Positions 33,625 to 42,773 are shown, counted from the first letter of the stretch. The stretch is DNA of 64,000 bases from Roseibacterium beibuensis (GCF_039542305.1 NZ_BAABHW010000001.1:248001-312000); one strand, 5' to 3'. Made by a program: numbers and translations. The notes: generated from the sequence alone by a model not told the origin.

Positions 33625-33653
33625 TTGGCAAGTCGCGCGCGCTCCGTTATGGC
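33625..33653 (+). promoter_or_regulatory. Candidate sigma70 promoter of suhB
   Basis: TTGGCA at 33625-33630 and TATGGC at 33648-33653 are separated by 17 bp, 30 bp upstream of the ATG. The -35 box matches the consensus at five of six positions. A CGCGCG inverted repeat straddles the -10 box. This is a visual match only. Confidence 0.35.
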
Positions 33654-33682
33654 GCGCGGGCAGTTTCCGAAGGATCGAGACC

Positions 33683-34480
33683 ATGCAAGGCTCCGCCAAC
33701 CTCAACGTGATGATCAAGGCCGCGCGCAAGGCCGCGCGCAGCCTCGTCAAGGATTTCCGCGAGGTCGAGAACCTCCAGGTCTCGTCCAAGGGGCCGGGCG
33801 ACTTCGTCAGCCGCGCCGACCGCGCGGCCGAGGAGATCATCCGCACCGAGTTGATGGAGGCCCGTCCGAATTACGGGTTCCTCGGCGAGGAAGGCACTGA
33901 GATCGAGGGCAAGGACCCGACCCGGCGCTGGATCGTGGACCCGCTCGACGGCACCACGAATTTCCTGCACGGCCTGCCGCATTGGGCCATCTCCATCGCC
34001 CTGGAACACAAGGGCGAGATCGTGGCCGGTGTCGTCTACGACCCCGCCAAGGACGAGATGTTCTACGCCGAGAAGGGCGCCGGGGCGTGGCTGAACGACA
34101 GCCAGCGCCTGCGCGTCTCGGGCCGCAACCGGATGATCGAGTGCATCTTCGCAACCGGGGTTCCCTTCGGGGGGGCGAAATACCTGCCCGCGACCTTGCA
34201 GGATCTGGCGCGCCTGATGCCCGCTTGCGCGGGTGTGCGCCGCTGGGGATCGGCCGCGCTTGACCTCGCCTATGTCGCGGCGGGCCGCTATGACGGCTAC
34301 TGGGAACGCGGCTTGAACGCTTGGGACGTTGCGGCGGGGATCCTGCTGGTGAAAGAGGCCGGTGGCCTCGTGCAGCCCATCCGCGACGGGCAGGAGATCC
34401 TGACGGATGGCCAAGTGATCGCTGCGTCCGAGCCGATTTTCGACGGGTTCTCGGGGATCATCCGCGATCGCGGCGCCTGA
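33683..34480 (+). CDS. suhB: Inositol-1-monophosphatase family protein
   Basis: This 265-residue protein has the lithium-sensitive phosphatase motifs: EEG (about 68-70), DPLDGTTNFLHG with its metal-binding Asp pair, and WDVAAGILLVKEAGG. It dephosphorylates myo-inositol 1-phosphate and similar sugars; SuhB relatives also act in rRNA antitermination in E. coli. AAGGA lies eight bases before the ATG, which fixes the start. The gene precedes the detached pilin by 49 bp, so the two may share a transcript. Confidence 0.93.
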   Translation: MQGSANLNVMIKAARKAARSLVKDFREVENLQVSSKGPGDFVSRADRAAEEIIRTELMEARPNYGFLGEEGTEIEGKDPTRRWIVDPLDGTTNFLHGLPHWAISIALEHKGEIVAGVVYDPAKDEMFYAEKGAGAWLNDSQRLRVSGRNRMIECIFATGVPFGGAKYLPATLQDLARLMPACAGVRRWGSAALDLAYVAAGRYDGYWERGLNAWDVAAGILLVKEAGGLVQPIRDGQEILTDGQVIAASEPIFDGFSGIIRDRGA

Positions 34481-34529
34481 TCGGCGCCATCGTCAAAGTT
34501 TCGAACGATTTGGGGCCTATGCTGGTCCC

Positions 34530-34793
34530 ATGACCCGTTTGCCTGACTTGTCGCGTTCCTTTGTGCACTCCGAGGCCGGTTCAGCCGCCGTGGATTGGGT
34601 GGTGATGACCGCCGCCACCGTCGCCCTTGGCCTTGCGGTGATGTCCGAGGTCTCGGATGCCGTCGAGGGGATGGCCGCGCGCGTGGCCACGCGGCTTGGA
34701 GACATGCCGATCCGAACCAGTTTCGAGGATTGGGCCGCCCTGCGCGCGGATCTTTCCGCGGAGGCAGAGGACGGCGCGGATATTGACGGCTAG
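34530..34793 (+). CDS. Detached Flp pilin-like small protein (third copy)
   Basis: This 87-residue protein has a short basic leader and EAGSAAVDWVVMTAATVALGLAV (residues 15-37), clearly of the same family as the two pilins of the tad locus 24 kb away. Cleavage is expected after Gly17, giving a mature N-terminus Ser-Ala-Ala-Val-Asp-Trp. The rest is an acidic, amphipathic region. It may be a minor pilin or pseudopilin. The convergent pcs gene overlaps its last 4 bp. It is most probably processed by the same peptidase. Confidence 0.72.
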   Translation: MTRLPDLSRSFVHSEAGSAAVDWVVMTAATVALGLAVMSEVSDAVEGMAARVATRLGDMPIRTSFEDWAALRADLSAEAEDGADIDG

Positions 34794-35482
34794 CCGCGCG
34801 CCGGGATCACCTGTTGCAGGATGCCCGCCGACAGAAGGTAAACCGACGTGATCGCCACGGTCACGGTGAGCGCCGGGTTCTCGGCAAAGCCCGTCCAGGC
34901 TGCCCATGCGATGCCCCCGGTCCAGATCAACGCGATGGGGAGCGACAGCCACCGCCAGCGCACGGTGCGCACGGGGTGAATGAATTTCAGCGGCAGGAAC
35001 ATCGCCACGGTCAGGATCACGACCAGGGCCGCCGTGATCCACCATGGCGGCGTGACCACCAGCAGCGCCAGCACCGCCATGTTCCAGCAGCCGGGAAACC
35101 CGGCAAAGCTGTTGTCGGCCGTCTTCATCCGCGTGTCCGAGAAATAGACGACGCTGGCGAAGGGGATCAGCAGGACAGCCACCCATCCGGTCCAGCCGGG
35201 CAGAAGCCCAGAGGCATAAAGCGCATAGGCCGGGATCACGACATAGGTGAGAAAATCGATGATCAGGTCCATCAGGACGCCGTCGATCTCGGGGAAATTG
35301 CGCTTCACGTCCACGCTGCGCGCCAGCGGGCCGTCAATCCCGTCCACGACGAAGGCCACCGCCAGCCAGATCGCCATCATCTCCCAGTTGCGCTCGAACG
35401 CCTCGTGCAGCGCCAGCATGGCGAGCGAGGCTCCGATGGCGGTGAAGAGGTGAACGGAGAGGGCTTGGACGCGTGGGCTCAT
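34790..35482 (-). CDS. pcs: Phosphatidylcholine synthase
   Basis: This 230-residue CDP-alcohol phosphotransferase has several membrane helices and the family catalytic motif near residue 45: VDGIDGPLARSVDVKRNFPEIDG, which holds the D-x2-D-G-x2-A-R-x8-G-x3-D pattern. Pcs condenses choline directly with CDP-diacylglycerol to make phosphatidylcholine. The region MDLIIDFLTYVVIPAYAL after the motif is typical of Pcs rather than PgsA. I chose the ATG at 35482; an earlier ATG at 35515 would add eleven residues. Confidence 0.9.
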   Translation of the reverse strand: MSPRVQALSVHLFTAIGASLAMLALHEAFERNWEMMAIWLAVAFVVDGIDGPLARSVDVKRNFPEIDGVLMDLIIDFLTYVVIPAYALYASGLLPGWTGWVAVLLIPFASVVYFSDTRMKTADNSFAGFPGCWNMAVLALLVVTPPWWITAALVVILTVAMFLPLKFIHPVRTVRWRWLSLPIALIWTGGIAWAAWTGFAENPALTVTVAITSVYLLSAGILQQVIPARG

Positions 35483-35517
35483 GGGCTGCGGTGATGCCTG
35501 CTTGCCCCGGCACATGC

Positions 35518-35535
35518 AACCGTTCCGTAACGGTT
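35518..35535 (-). other. Small hairpin abutting the xerC stop
   Basis: Perfect 7-bp inverted repeat AACCGTT / AACGGTT with a 4-nt loop sits directly after the xerC reading frame on the minus strand. There is no T-run. It may be a weak terminator between xerC and pcs. Confidence 0.35.
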
Positions 35536-36470
35536 CAGGCGCGCTTGCGTGCGGATGGATGCGCCGATTGATAGATGTCGAGCAGGCGCGCAGTGTCGAC
35601 GGCGGTATAGGCCTGGGTGGTGGACAGCGACGCATGCCCCAGCAATTCCTGGATCGCGCGCAGGTCGCCCCCGGCATTCAGCAGATGCGTGGCGAAGCTG
35701 TGCCGCATCGCGTGCGGGGTCGCCGAAGAGGGCAGGCCAAGCTGCATCCGGGTCTTTTCCATGACCTTGGCCACGGCGCGGGGCCCGAGCGCGCCGCCGC
35801 GAATGCCGCGAAACATCGGCGTTCCGGGGGCCAGGTCATGGGGACAGAGCGCCGCGTAACGATCCACGGCGGCGCGGGCGGCGGGAAGGACAGGCAATTC
35901 GCGTTCCTTGCCGCCCTTGCCCCGAATGCGCAGCACCTCGGGCAGGGGGATCAGGCGGGCGTCGAGGCCCAGGGCTTCGGATATCCGCAGGCCGCAGCCG
36001 TAGAGCAGGGTGATCACCGCGATATCGCGGGCGGCGACCCAGTCGCGCGCGTCCTGTTCGCCGACCCCGTCTATCATGTCGCGTGCGCCATCCTCGGTCA
36101 GGGGGCGGGGCAGGCGGCGTTGATGCTTGGGCGCGCGCAGCGACAGGATGGCGGTCGCGTCGAACCCGTCACGCTCGGCCCACCAGTTGAAAAAGCCTTT
36201 GACGGCAGACAACCGCCGCGCCAGCGACCGTGCGCCGACACCGCGCCCGCGCTGATCGGCCATCCACGCCCGCAATTCGCGCGGGCCAAGGCCGCGCAGG
36301 GCCGCTGGGCCGGGTGCGCCGCCAAGATACTCGGCCTGAAACGCAAAAAAGCCCGTCACATCCGCGCCATAGGCTCTCAGCGTCGCCTCGGACGCGCCCT
36401 TGATCGCGCGTTCATGGGTCAGCCAGCTGTCCAGCAGGTCGCGGATCGCCGGGGTCAGCGCAAGGCTCAT
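35535..36470 (-). CDS. xerC: Tyrosine recombinase XerC
   Basis: This 311-residue protein has a SAM-like N-terminal core-binding domain (about 10-100) and a catalytic domain with the first Arg in LLYGCGLRISEALGLD. HAMRHSFATHLL (His-x2-Arg), LGHASLSTTQAYT (the last His and the nucleophilic Tyr) complete it. It resolves chromosome dimers at dif with XerD. Its position 4 bp after the DUF484 gene matches the widely conserved DUF484-xerC pairing, so it is the housekeeping recombinase and not an island integrase. Confidence 0.95.
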   Translation of the reverse strand: MSLALTPAIRDLLDSWLTHERAIKGASEATLRAYGADVTGFFAFQAEYLGGAPGPAALRGLGPRELRAWMADQRGRGVGARSLARRLSAVKGFFNWWAERDGFDATAILSLRAPKHQRRLPRPLTEDGARDMIDGVGEQDARDWVAARDIAVITLLYGCGLRISEALGLDARLIPLPEVLRIRGKGGKERELPVLPAARAAVDRYAALCPHDLAPGTPMFRGIRGGALGPRAVAKVMEKTRMQLGLPSSATPHAMRHSFATHLLNAGGDLRAIQELLGHASLSTTQAYTAVDTARLLDIYQSAHPSARKRA

Positions 36471-36474
36471 CGCC

Positions 36475-37206
36475 TCAACCCAGCCAGCCCCGCATCAGCC
36501 GTTCGAAGACACTGGCGAAGAAGGTCAGAAGGTCGGTGCCCTGGCTGGGGCGGAACTGGTGCGGGTCCTCGGCGCCCATGACCAGAAGGCCGGGCAAGCG
36601 TCCGGGGCCGAAATCGAGGACCATCAACGCCTCGGACTTGATCCAGGTCGCGGCCTCGTCCCCGAAGATCCGGTCGCAGCCCATGCCGACCTGGCGCAGG
36701 GTCACCTGCTTGTGCGGGATGTCGCGCCCGCCGGTGATGTAGTCTTCGACGAAACCCGGCGCGACGACGGTCAGCACATCCTCGAGCTTCTGGACGCGCG
36801 GCGCCTCGGTCTCGGTCGCTTCGGGCGACTCGAGCACAAGGCGGATACGATCGACCCGCAGGATGCCCGCAACATCCGTGCCCAGGACCTTCAGGAAACC
36901 GGTGAACTCCGACTCGTCGAGCAGTTTCAGGATCGCGCGATGCACCTGGTTGGTGCCGGCGAGGTTTTCATAGGCCGCCGCGATCACCGAGCGGTGCGTG
37001 TCCTCCAGCCGGTCGAGCCGGTTCTGCAACCGTTCCATCGCGATGCCGCGCATGTCCACGATATTGCCGCCCATCTGGCGGTCATTGGCCGAGATCAGCG
37101 CGCGCATCAGGTCGCGGTCCTCGAGGATCAACTCGGGGTCCGAGATCACACGTTCACGCCAATCGTCGAAATATCCGGGACGCGCCCCGGCCTGCTCGCT
37201 GCTCAC
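36475..37206 (-). CDS. DUF484 family protein
   Basis: This 243-residue protein has an N-terminal helical region (MGGNIVDMRGIAMERLQNRLDRLEDTHRSVI is typical) and a GAF-like C-terminal domain. The function is unknown; the family is commonly encoded beside xerC, as here. I chose the GTG at 37206 because GAGG lies seven bases upstream and the product then starts SSEQ. An in-frame ATG at 37257 has no ribosome site and would add 17 basic residues. Confidence 0.86.
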   Translation of the reverse strand: MSSEQAGARPGYFDDWRERVISDPELILEDRDLMRALISANDRQMGGNIVDMRGIAMERLQNRLDRLEDTHRSVIAAAYENLAGTNQVHRAILKLLDESEFTGFLKVLGTDVAGILRVDRIRLVLESPEATETEAPRVQKLEDVLTVVAPGFVEDYITGGRDIPHKQVTLRQVGMGCDRIFGDEAATWIKSEALMVLDFGPGRLPGLLVMGAEDPHQFRPSQGTDLLTFFASVFERLMRGWLG

Positions 37207-37562
37207 TGTGCTGCCTCGTGCTTTTATTCGGTTTTTCACCTTGTTGATACGGCCCATAACATGAGCCGAGCGGTTCGGGCCAGTTTTTTTGCCATCGGCT
37301 GAGGGAGTTGCGGGCCGTTGTTGCAGCAAGGTCCCCGACGGGGCGGGAAATCGCATCGCCGAGGCGCAGAAAGGTCCAAACGGTTGGGGGATGCGAACAA
37401 GTGGTCCGATGCGGCCTTGTCTCGCGGGACGGCCGGAACGCCCGTTCGTCCGGTCGGTGTCTGAAAGGCTGATCGTCCTTCGCCCGCCGCTTGCATGGCG
37501 GCCGGTATCGTCTAGATGCCCGCCGACTGGACCATGGCCACAGGACTTTCCCGGAGGTGGAT
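37207..37562. other. 356-bp divergent intergenic region, DUF484 gene / YeeE-YedE gene
   Basis: No gene or RNA is apparent. It must carry the promoters of both flanking genes. A weak candidate for the rightward one is TTGCAT at 37491-37496 and TAGATG at 37513-37518, 16 bp apart. GGAGGTG at 37553-37559 is the ribosome site of the transporter. Confidence 0.4.
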
Positions 37563-38630
37563 ATGTACGAAACGCTCGCCCTCGATCTCTCGCCCCGTGC
37601 GGCATCTCTCTGGCTGGGCCTCGCGCTGGGCCTTGCCTTCGGGGCCTTGGCGCAACTGACGCGCTTCTGCCTGCGGCGCGCCGTCGCCGGCCCGGTGGAA
37701 GAGCGTGCATCGGCGCGCGGTGTCTGGGCCATGGCGCTGGCGGTTTCGATCCTCGGGACGCAGGCCGCTGTCGCGCTGGGCTGGGTCTCGTTCGATGCGC
37801 ACAGGTTCCACGTCTCGGCGCTGCCGGTCGTGGGGATCACCGTGGGCGGGTTGCTGTTCGGCGTGGGCGCTGTGCTGGCGCGGGGCTGCATCTCGCGTCT
37901 GACGGTGCTGAGCGGTGCCGGCAATTTGCGGGCCCTGACGGCGCTGTTCGTCTTCGCCGTGTTCGCCCACGCGACCCTGCAAGGCGCGCTTTCGCCGGTG
38001 CGCACGGGCCTGTCCGCCGCGACCGTCGATCTGGGCGCGGCGGTCAGCCTTGCGGCCCTGCCCGGCGGTGCCGCGGTTTGGGCGGCGCTGCTGGCCGTGG
38101 CGGCACTTGGCGTGGCGTGGCGGTCCGGCGCGGGCCTTTGGATGCTGTCGGGGGCCGCGCTGCTGGGTGCCTTGGTGCCGCTCGGCTGGGTCGGAACCGG
38201 CTTTGTCCTATACGACGAGTTCGACCCGATTGCGCTGGAAAGCCTGTCCTTCACGAAGCCCTGGGCCGATTCCCTGTTCTGGGGCGTGGCGGCCAGCCTG
38301 GTCGAGCCGGGTTTCGGCGTGGGCCTGATCGGCGGCGTCCTGGCCGGGGCCATCGTTGCGGCCATCGCCGCGCGCCGCTTCGCGTGGGAGGCGTTCACCA
38401 GCCCCGTCCAGATGGGCCGCACCCTTTCGGGGGCCGCGCTGATGGGCGTCGGCGGCGTTCTGGCTGGCGGCTGCACGGTCGGTGCCGGTCTGGCCGGTGT
38501 TCCGACCCTGTCGGTCGCCGCGATCCTAGCCCTGGTGTCGATCGTCGCGGGGATGTGGGGCGCCGGGGTGGTCGAGGCGCGGATCGGCAGCCAGCAGCGC
38601 GCAAACCACGGTGCTGTCCCTGCCGAATAA
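37563..38630 (+). CDS. YeeE/YedE family transporter (thiosulfate/sulfur-type)
   Basis: This 355-residue membrane protein has nine to ten hydrophobic segments and the duplicated YeeE/YedE core: ARGCISRLTVLSGAGNLRALT in the first half (Cys about 110) and GGCTVGAGLAGVPTLS in the second (Cys about 306). The paired cysteines are those that carry thiosulfate or persulfide sulfur in studied relatives. It has a good ribosome site (GGAGGTG). No rhodanese or TusA partner is adjacent. It ends before a bidirectional terminator. Confidence 0.88.
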   Translation: MYETLALDLSPRAASLWLGLALGLAFGALAQLTRFCLRRAVAGPVEERASARGVWAMALAVSILGTQAAVALGWVSFDAHRFHVSALPVVGITVGGLLFGVGAVLARGCISRLTVLSGAGNLRALTALFVFAVFAHATLQGALSPVRTGLSAATVDLGAAVSLAALPGGAAVWAALLAVAALGVAWRSGAGLWMLSGAALLGALVPLGWVGTGFVLYDEFDPIALESLSFTKPWADSLFWGVAASLVEPGFGVGLIGGVLAGAIVAAIAARRFAWEAFTSPVQMGRTLSGAALMGVGGVLAGGCTVGAGLAGVPTLSVAAILALVSIVAGMWGAGVVEARIGSQQRANHGAVPAE

Positions 38631-38655
38631 GCAACCGAGATCCGGATGCAAAAAA

Positions 38656-38678
38656 GGGCGGCCGGTTGGCCGCCCTTT
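38656..38678. terminator. Bidirectional terminator, YeeE/YedE gene and transaldolase
   Basis: Perfect 8-bp stem GGGCGGCC / GGCCGCCC with a GGTT loop, followed by TTT to the right and preceded by AAAAAA (a T-run on the minus strand). It lies between two convergent genes, 26 bp after one stop and 24 bp after the other, and can end transcripts from both sides. Confidence 0.85.
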
Positions 38679-38698
38679 CGCGTTCTGCAATCGAGGGA

Positions 38699-39352
38699 TC
38701 AGAGGATCTTCTGACCGGTCTTTTCCCAATCCTTGAGGAAGCCTTCCAGGCCCTTGTCGGTCATCACGTGGCTGGCCATCGACTTGATGACGCCCGGGGG
38801 GGCCGTCGCCACATCCGCGCCGATCAGTGCGGCTTGTTTCATGTGGTTCACGCTGCGGATCGAGGCGGCGAGGATCTCGGTCTCGAACCCGTAATTGTCG
38901 TAGATCTGGCGAATCTCGGCGATCAGATCCATCCCGTCGAGGTTCAGGTCGTCGAGGCGACCGATGAAGGGCGAGATGAAGGTCGCGCCCGCCTTGGCGG
39001 CCAGAAGCGCCTGGTTGGCCGAGAAACACAGCGTCACGTTGACCATGCGGCCTTCGCCGGTCAGCGTCTTGCAGGCCTTCAGGCCTTCCCAGGTCAGCGG
39101 CACCTTGATCGTGATGTTATCGGCGATCTTGGCCAGTTCGCGGCCCTCGGCCACCATGCCTTCGGCATCGAGTGCGATGGTTTCGGCGCTGACGGGGCCG
39201 TCGACCAGGTCGCAGATCTCCTTGGTGACTTCCTTGATGTCGCGGCCGGATTTCATGATCAGCGAGGGGTTTGTCGTCACCCCATCCACGATCCCCAGCT
39301 CGGACAGGTCGCGGATTGCGTCGATGTCGGCGGTATCCACAAAGAATTTCAT
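38699..39352 (-). CDS. fsa: Small transaldolase / fructose-6-phosphate aldolase-type
   Basis: This 217-residue enzyme of the short transaldolase subfamily has FFVDTADIDAI at the N-terminus, GVTTNPSLI and the Schiff-base lysine in ITIKVPLT. SPFIGRLDDL and SIRSVNHM lie further on. The enzyme transfers dihydroxyacetone units between sugar phosphates in the pentose phosphate pathway, or cleaves fructose 6-phosphate. Sequence alone does not decide which. It is divergent from priA with 75 bp between starts. Confidence 0.9.
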   Translation of the reverse strand: MKFFVDTADIDAIRDLSELGIVDGVTTNPSLIMKSGRDIKEVTKEICDLVDGPVSAETIALDAEGMVAEGRELAKIADNITIKVPLTWEGLKACKTLTGEGRMVNVTLCFSANQALLAAKAGATFISPFIGRLDDLNLDGMDLIAEIRQIYDNYGFETEILAASIRSVNHMKQAALIGADVATAPPGVIKSMASHVMTDKGLEGFLKDWEKTGQKIL

Positions 39353-39427
39353 CGCTCGGCTTCCTTTCGCGGGCAGGCCATGGTCATCTGGCGGCTTTCT
39401 AGCGCAAGGGTCGGGCAGCGAAAAGGC

Positions 39428-41620
39428 ATGAGCCGGGAGTATTTCGAAGAAGGCGCGCGCGTCGGCATCCTGACGCCCGAGCCGCTGGACCGCGTTCTGG
39501 ACTATCGCGCGCCCGAGGGCGGCTGCTGGCTGGGCGCCTTCGTCGAGGTGCCGCTGGGGCCGCGCAAGGTGCTGGGCGTTGTCTGGGGCGAGGGCGCGGG
39601 CGATTTCGACGCGGCCAAGCTGCGCGCGGTCAATCGCGTGCTCGATGCCGCCCCGATGCGCGGCGAATTGCGCAGCTTCCTTGAAAAGGCCGGGGCCTAC
39701 ACGCTGACCCCGCTCAGCCAGATGTTGCGGCTGGCCACCCGCGTGCCGGGCCTGAGCGACCCGCCCTCGATGCGCAAGATCTACCGGCTGGGGCAGGGGG
39801 AGCCTGACCGCATGACCGACGCGCGGCGGCGCGTGATCGACACGCTGGTGGACTACGGTGGCTTGGGCTTCACGCTTTCCGAGTTGTCCAGCCTTGCGGG
39901 CGTGTCGACCTCGGTCATCAAGGGGCTGGCGAAGCAGGGCGTGGTCGAAGAGGCCGACACGCCCCGCGATACGCCGTATCTGCCGCTGGACCCCGACCTG
40001 CCCAGCAAGGACCTGACCGAGGATCAGGCCAGCGCCGCCGAGGCGTTGCGCAAAGGCATGGCCACCCGGCGCTATGGCACGACCCTGCTGAAAGGGGTCA
40101 CTGGCTCGGGCAAGACCGAGGTCTATCTGGAGGCGGTCGCCGAATGCCTGCGGCAGGGGCGGCAGGCGCTGGTCCTTCTGCCCGAGATCGCCTTGACGAG
40201 CGAATTCCTGACCCGGGTCGAGGCGCGCTTCGGCGCGAAACCCGCCGAGTGGCATTCCGGCGTGACCATGACCGAACGCCGCCGCGCGTGGAAGATGGTG
40301 GGCCAAGGCGCGGCGCAACTGGTCGTCGGCGCGCGCTCGGCCCTGTTCCTGCCCTATCGCGATCTCGGGCTGATCGTCGTGGATGAGGAGCACGACAGTT
40401 CTTACAAGCAGGAGGAAGGCGCGCTTTACAACGCCCGCGACATGGCCGTGCTGCGCGCCAGCCTGAACGACGCGCAGGTGGTGCTGGCCTCGGCCACGCC
40501 GTCGCTGGAAAGCTGGGCCAATGCCGAGGCGGGGAAATACGCGCGGCTGGACCTGACCGCGCGCTTCGGCGAGGCGGTCTTGCCCGAGATGGCCGCCATC
40601 GACATGCGCACGCAGGATCTGCCCGCGCAAAGCTGGTTGTCGCCGCGTCTGACGGGCGAGGTCGCCAAGCGCATCCAGAACGGGGAACAGGCGCTCTTGT
40701 TCCTGAACCGTCGCGGCTATGCGCCGGTGACGCTCTGCCGGGCCTGCGGGGCGCAGGTGGGGTGCGATCATTGCGACGCGCGCATGGTCGAGCACCGGTT
40801 CCAGAAACGCCTTGTCTGCCACCAATGCGGCGAGACGAAACCCTTGCCCGAGGTCTGCCCCTCCTGCGGGGTCGAAGGGAAGATGGCCGCCGTTGGCCCG
40901 GGTGTCGAGCGCGTTGCCGAAGAGGCCGCGCGCGCCTTTCCCGATGCAAAACTGGCGATCCTGTCCTCGGACCTGTTCGGCTCGGCCCGCGCGCTCAAGG
41001 CCCAGATCGAAGAGATCGCGCAGGGCGACACCGATATCATCATCGGCACGCAACTGGTGGCCAAGGGGCACAATTTCCCGCGCCTGACGCTGGTGGGCGT
41101 GGTCGATGCGGACCTTGGCCTTCAGGGCGGCGACCTGCGCGCGGCGGAGCGGACCTTTCAACTGATGCGGCAGGTGGCGGGCCGCGCCGGGCGGGCGGAG
41201 AAACGGGGCGTGGCCCTTCTGCAAACCTTCCAGCCCGAGCACCCGGTCATCCGCGCCATCCTGTCGGGCGACGAGGAAGGCTTCTGGCGGGCCGAGGCGG
41301 CGGAGCGCGAGCAGGCGGGCATGCCGCCCTATGGCCGGCTGGCGGGCATCATCATCAGCGCGCCCGACGCGGCCTCGGCCTTTGATCTGGGCAATCATCT
41401 TGCGCGCCATGACGACGCGCTGCGGGCTGTGGGCGCGGTGGTCTACGGTCCTGCGCCTGCGCCCATCGCGCGGGTGCGCGGGCGTCATCGCGTGCGCCTT
41501 TTGGTCAAGGCCCCCAAGGGCGTCGCGCTGCAAGGGGCGATCCGGCGCTGGACCGATGGCGTGAAGCTGCCGACCAACCTGCGTCTCTCGGTCGATATCG
41601 ACCCGCAAAGCTTCTATTGA
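39428..41620 (+). CDS. priA: Primosomal replication restart helicase PriA
   Basis: This 730-residue protein has an N-terminal DNA-binding domain (about 1-100) and a helicase domain with GVTGSGKTEVYL and the DEEH box in VVDEEHDSSYKQEEG. An interrupting zinc-binding insert carries CRACG, CDHC, CHQC and CPSC pairs, then the C-terminal helicase part (IGTQLVAKGHNFP) and a C-terminal domain. It reloads the replisome at stalled forks. All eight cysteines of the zinc module are present. It begins its own unit. Confidence 0.97.
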   Translation: MSREYFEEGARVGILTPEPLDRVLDYRAPEGGCWLGAFVEVPLGPRKVLGVVWGEGAGDFDAAKLRAVNRVLDAAPMRGELRSFLEKAGAYTLTPLSQMLRLATRVPGLSDPPSMRKIYRLGQGEPDRMTDARRRVIDTLVDYGGLGFTLSELSSLAGVSTSVIKGLAKQGVVEEADTPRDTPYLPLDPDLPSKDLTEDQASAAEALRKGMATRRYGTTLLKGVTGSGKTEVYLEAVAECLRQGRQALVLLPEIALTSEFLTRVEARFGAKPAEWHSGVTMTERRRAWKMVGQGAAQLVVGARSALFLPYRDLGLIVVDEEHDSSYKQEEGALYNARDMAVLRASLNDAQVVLASATPSLESWANAEAGKYARLDLTARFGEAVLPEMAAIDMRTQDLPAQSWLSPRLTGEVAKRIQNGEQALLFLNRRGYAPVTLCRACGAQVGCDHCDARMVEHRFQKRLVCHQCGETKPLPEVCPSCGVEGKMAAVGPGVERVAEEAARAFPDAKLAILSSDLFGSARALKAQIEEIAQGDTDIIIGTQLVAKGHNFPRLTLVGVVDADLGLQGGDLRAAERTFQLMRQVAGRAGRAEKRGVALLQTFQPEHPVIRAILSGDEEGFWRAEAAEREQAGMPPYGRLAGIIISAPDAASAFDLGNHLARHDDALRAVGAVVYGPAPAPIARVRGRHRVRLLVKAPKGVALQGAIRRWTDGVKLPTNLRLSVDIDPQSFY

Positions 41621-41687
41621 TAGCGGTTCCCATGGGGGCAAACTCCCGCTAGAACCCCGCGAAATCCTTGCGTCTTGAGACTTTGAC

Positions 41688-42773
41688 ATGGCCACGCAGA
41701 TCCGCCCGCAGCCCGGCATCCTCGACATCGCCCTTTACCAGGGCGGGCAGTCCGAGATCGAGGGCCAAGCCGAACCGCTGAAGCTCAGCTCGAACGAAAA
41801 CCCGTTCGGGCCCTCGCCCGCCGCCGTTGCAGCGATGCAGGCTGTGTTGGGTCAGGCGCATCGCTACCCCTCGACCGATCATGCCGCCCTGCGCGCCGCC
41901 ATTGCCGAGGTGCATGGTCTGGACGCCGACCGTGTGATCTGCGGCGTGGGGTCGGACGAGATCATCCATTTCCTCTGCCAGGCCTATGCCGGGCCGGGGG
42001 ATGAGGTGCTGTACACCACGCATGGCTTCGGTATGTATCGCATCAGCGCGCTGGCTGCCGGGGCGACCCCCATCGTGGCGCCCGAGCGTGACCGCATGGT
42101 GGATGTCGACGCCCTGCTGGAAATGGCCACCGACAAGACCCGTCTGGTCTTTATCGCCAACCCGGCCAACCCCACGGCGACCATGATCCCGATGGCCGAT
42201 CTGGCGCGGCTGGCCGAGGGGTTGCCGGAGACCTGCCTGCTGATCCTCGACGGGGCCTATGCCGAGTTTGCCGAGGGCTATGACGGTGGCAAATCGCTGG
42301 TCGAGACGCGCGAGACTGTCGTGATGACCCGGACCTTTTCCAAGGCCTATGGGCTGGGCGGGTTGCGTGTCGGCTATGGCTACGCGCCGCAGGAGATCGT
42401 CGACGTGCTCAACCGCATCCGCGGGCCGTTCAACCTGTCGGGGATCGCGCTGGCCGGGGCCGAGGCGGCGGTGCGCGACACCGACTGGGTCGCCGAGTGC
42501 GTCCGCGTTAACGCAGAGGAACGCGCGCGCCTGACGGGCGGGTTGCGCCAGATGGGCATCGCCTGCGATGACAGTCACGCCAATTTCGTCCTCGCCCGCT
42601 TCGCCGACGAGGCCGAGGCCGTCGCCGCCGATGAACACCTCAAGACCCAAGGCATCATCGTGCGCCATCCGCGCAGCTATGGCCTGCCGGAATGCCTGCG
42701 CATCACCGTTGGTCGCCCCGAGGACAACACCCGCGTGCTGGATGCCTTGGGCAGCTTCAAGGGGGCGGCATGA
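41688..42773 (+). CDS. hisC: Histidinol-phosphate / aromatic aminotransferase
   Basis: This 361-residue class I/II PLP enzyme has the HisC start LKLSSNENPFGPSP (about 31-44), FIANPANPTATM and the Schiff-base lysine in TFSKAYGLGGLRVGYG. HisC transaminates imidazole acetol phosphate, but many HisC-type enzymes also accept phenylpyruvate and related acids. Its partner here is an arogenate/prephenate dehydrogenase gene that overlaps by 4 bp, so a role in tyrosine and phenylalanine synthesis is likely, alone or in addition. Confidence 0.93.
   Translation: MATQIRPQPGILDIALYQGGQSEIEGQAEPLKLSSNENPFGPSPAAVAAMQAVLGQAHRYPSTDHAALRAAIAEVHGLDADRVICGVGSDEIIHFLCQAYAGPGDEVLYTTHGFGMYRISALAAGATPIVAPERDRMVDVDALLEMATDKTRLVFIANPANPTATMIPMADLARLAEGLPETCLLILDGAYAEFAEGYDGGKSLVETRETVVMTRTFSKAYGLGGLRVGYGYAPQEIVDVLNRIRGPFNLSGIALAGAEAAVRDTDWVAECVRVNAEERARLTGGLRQMGIACDDSHANFVLARFADEAEAVAADEHLKTQGIIVRHPRSYGLPECLRITVGRPEDNTRVLDALGSFKGAA

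Noticed and set aside
35535..36470. Integrase marking a genomic island
   Set aside because: It is housekeeping XerC beside DUF484; there is no tRNA, no att repeats and no foreign base composition around it.
37289..41620. A very long open frame (1443 codons) reading through DUF484, YeeE/YedE and transaldolase regions before joining priA
   Set aside because: Only the last 730 codons from 39428 are priA; the rest is antisense or out-of-frame sequence kept open by high GC, with Arg/Gly/Ala-rich nonsense composition.
38699..41728. 1009-codon minus-strand frame across priA
   Set aside because: Only the part from 39352 leftward is the transaldolase; the remainder is antisense to priA.
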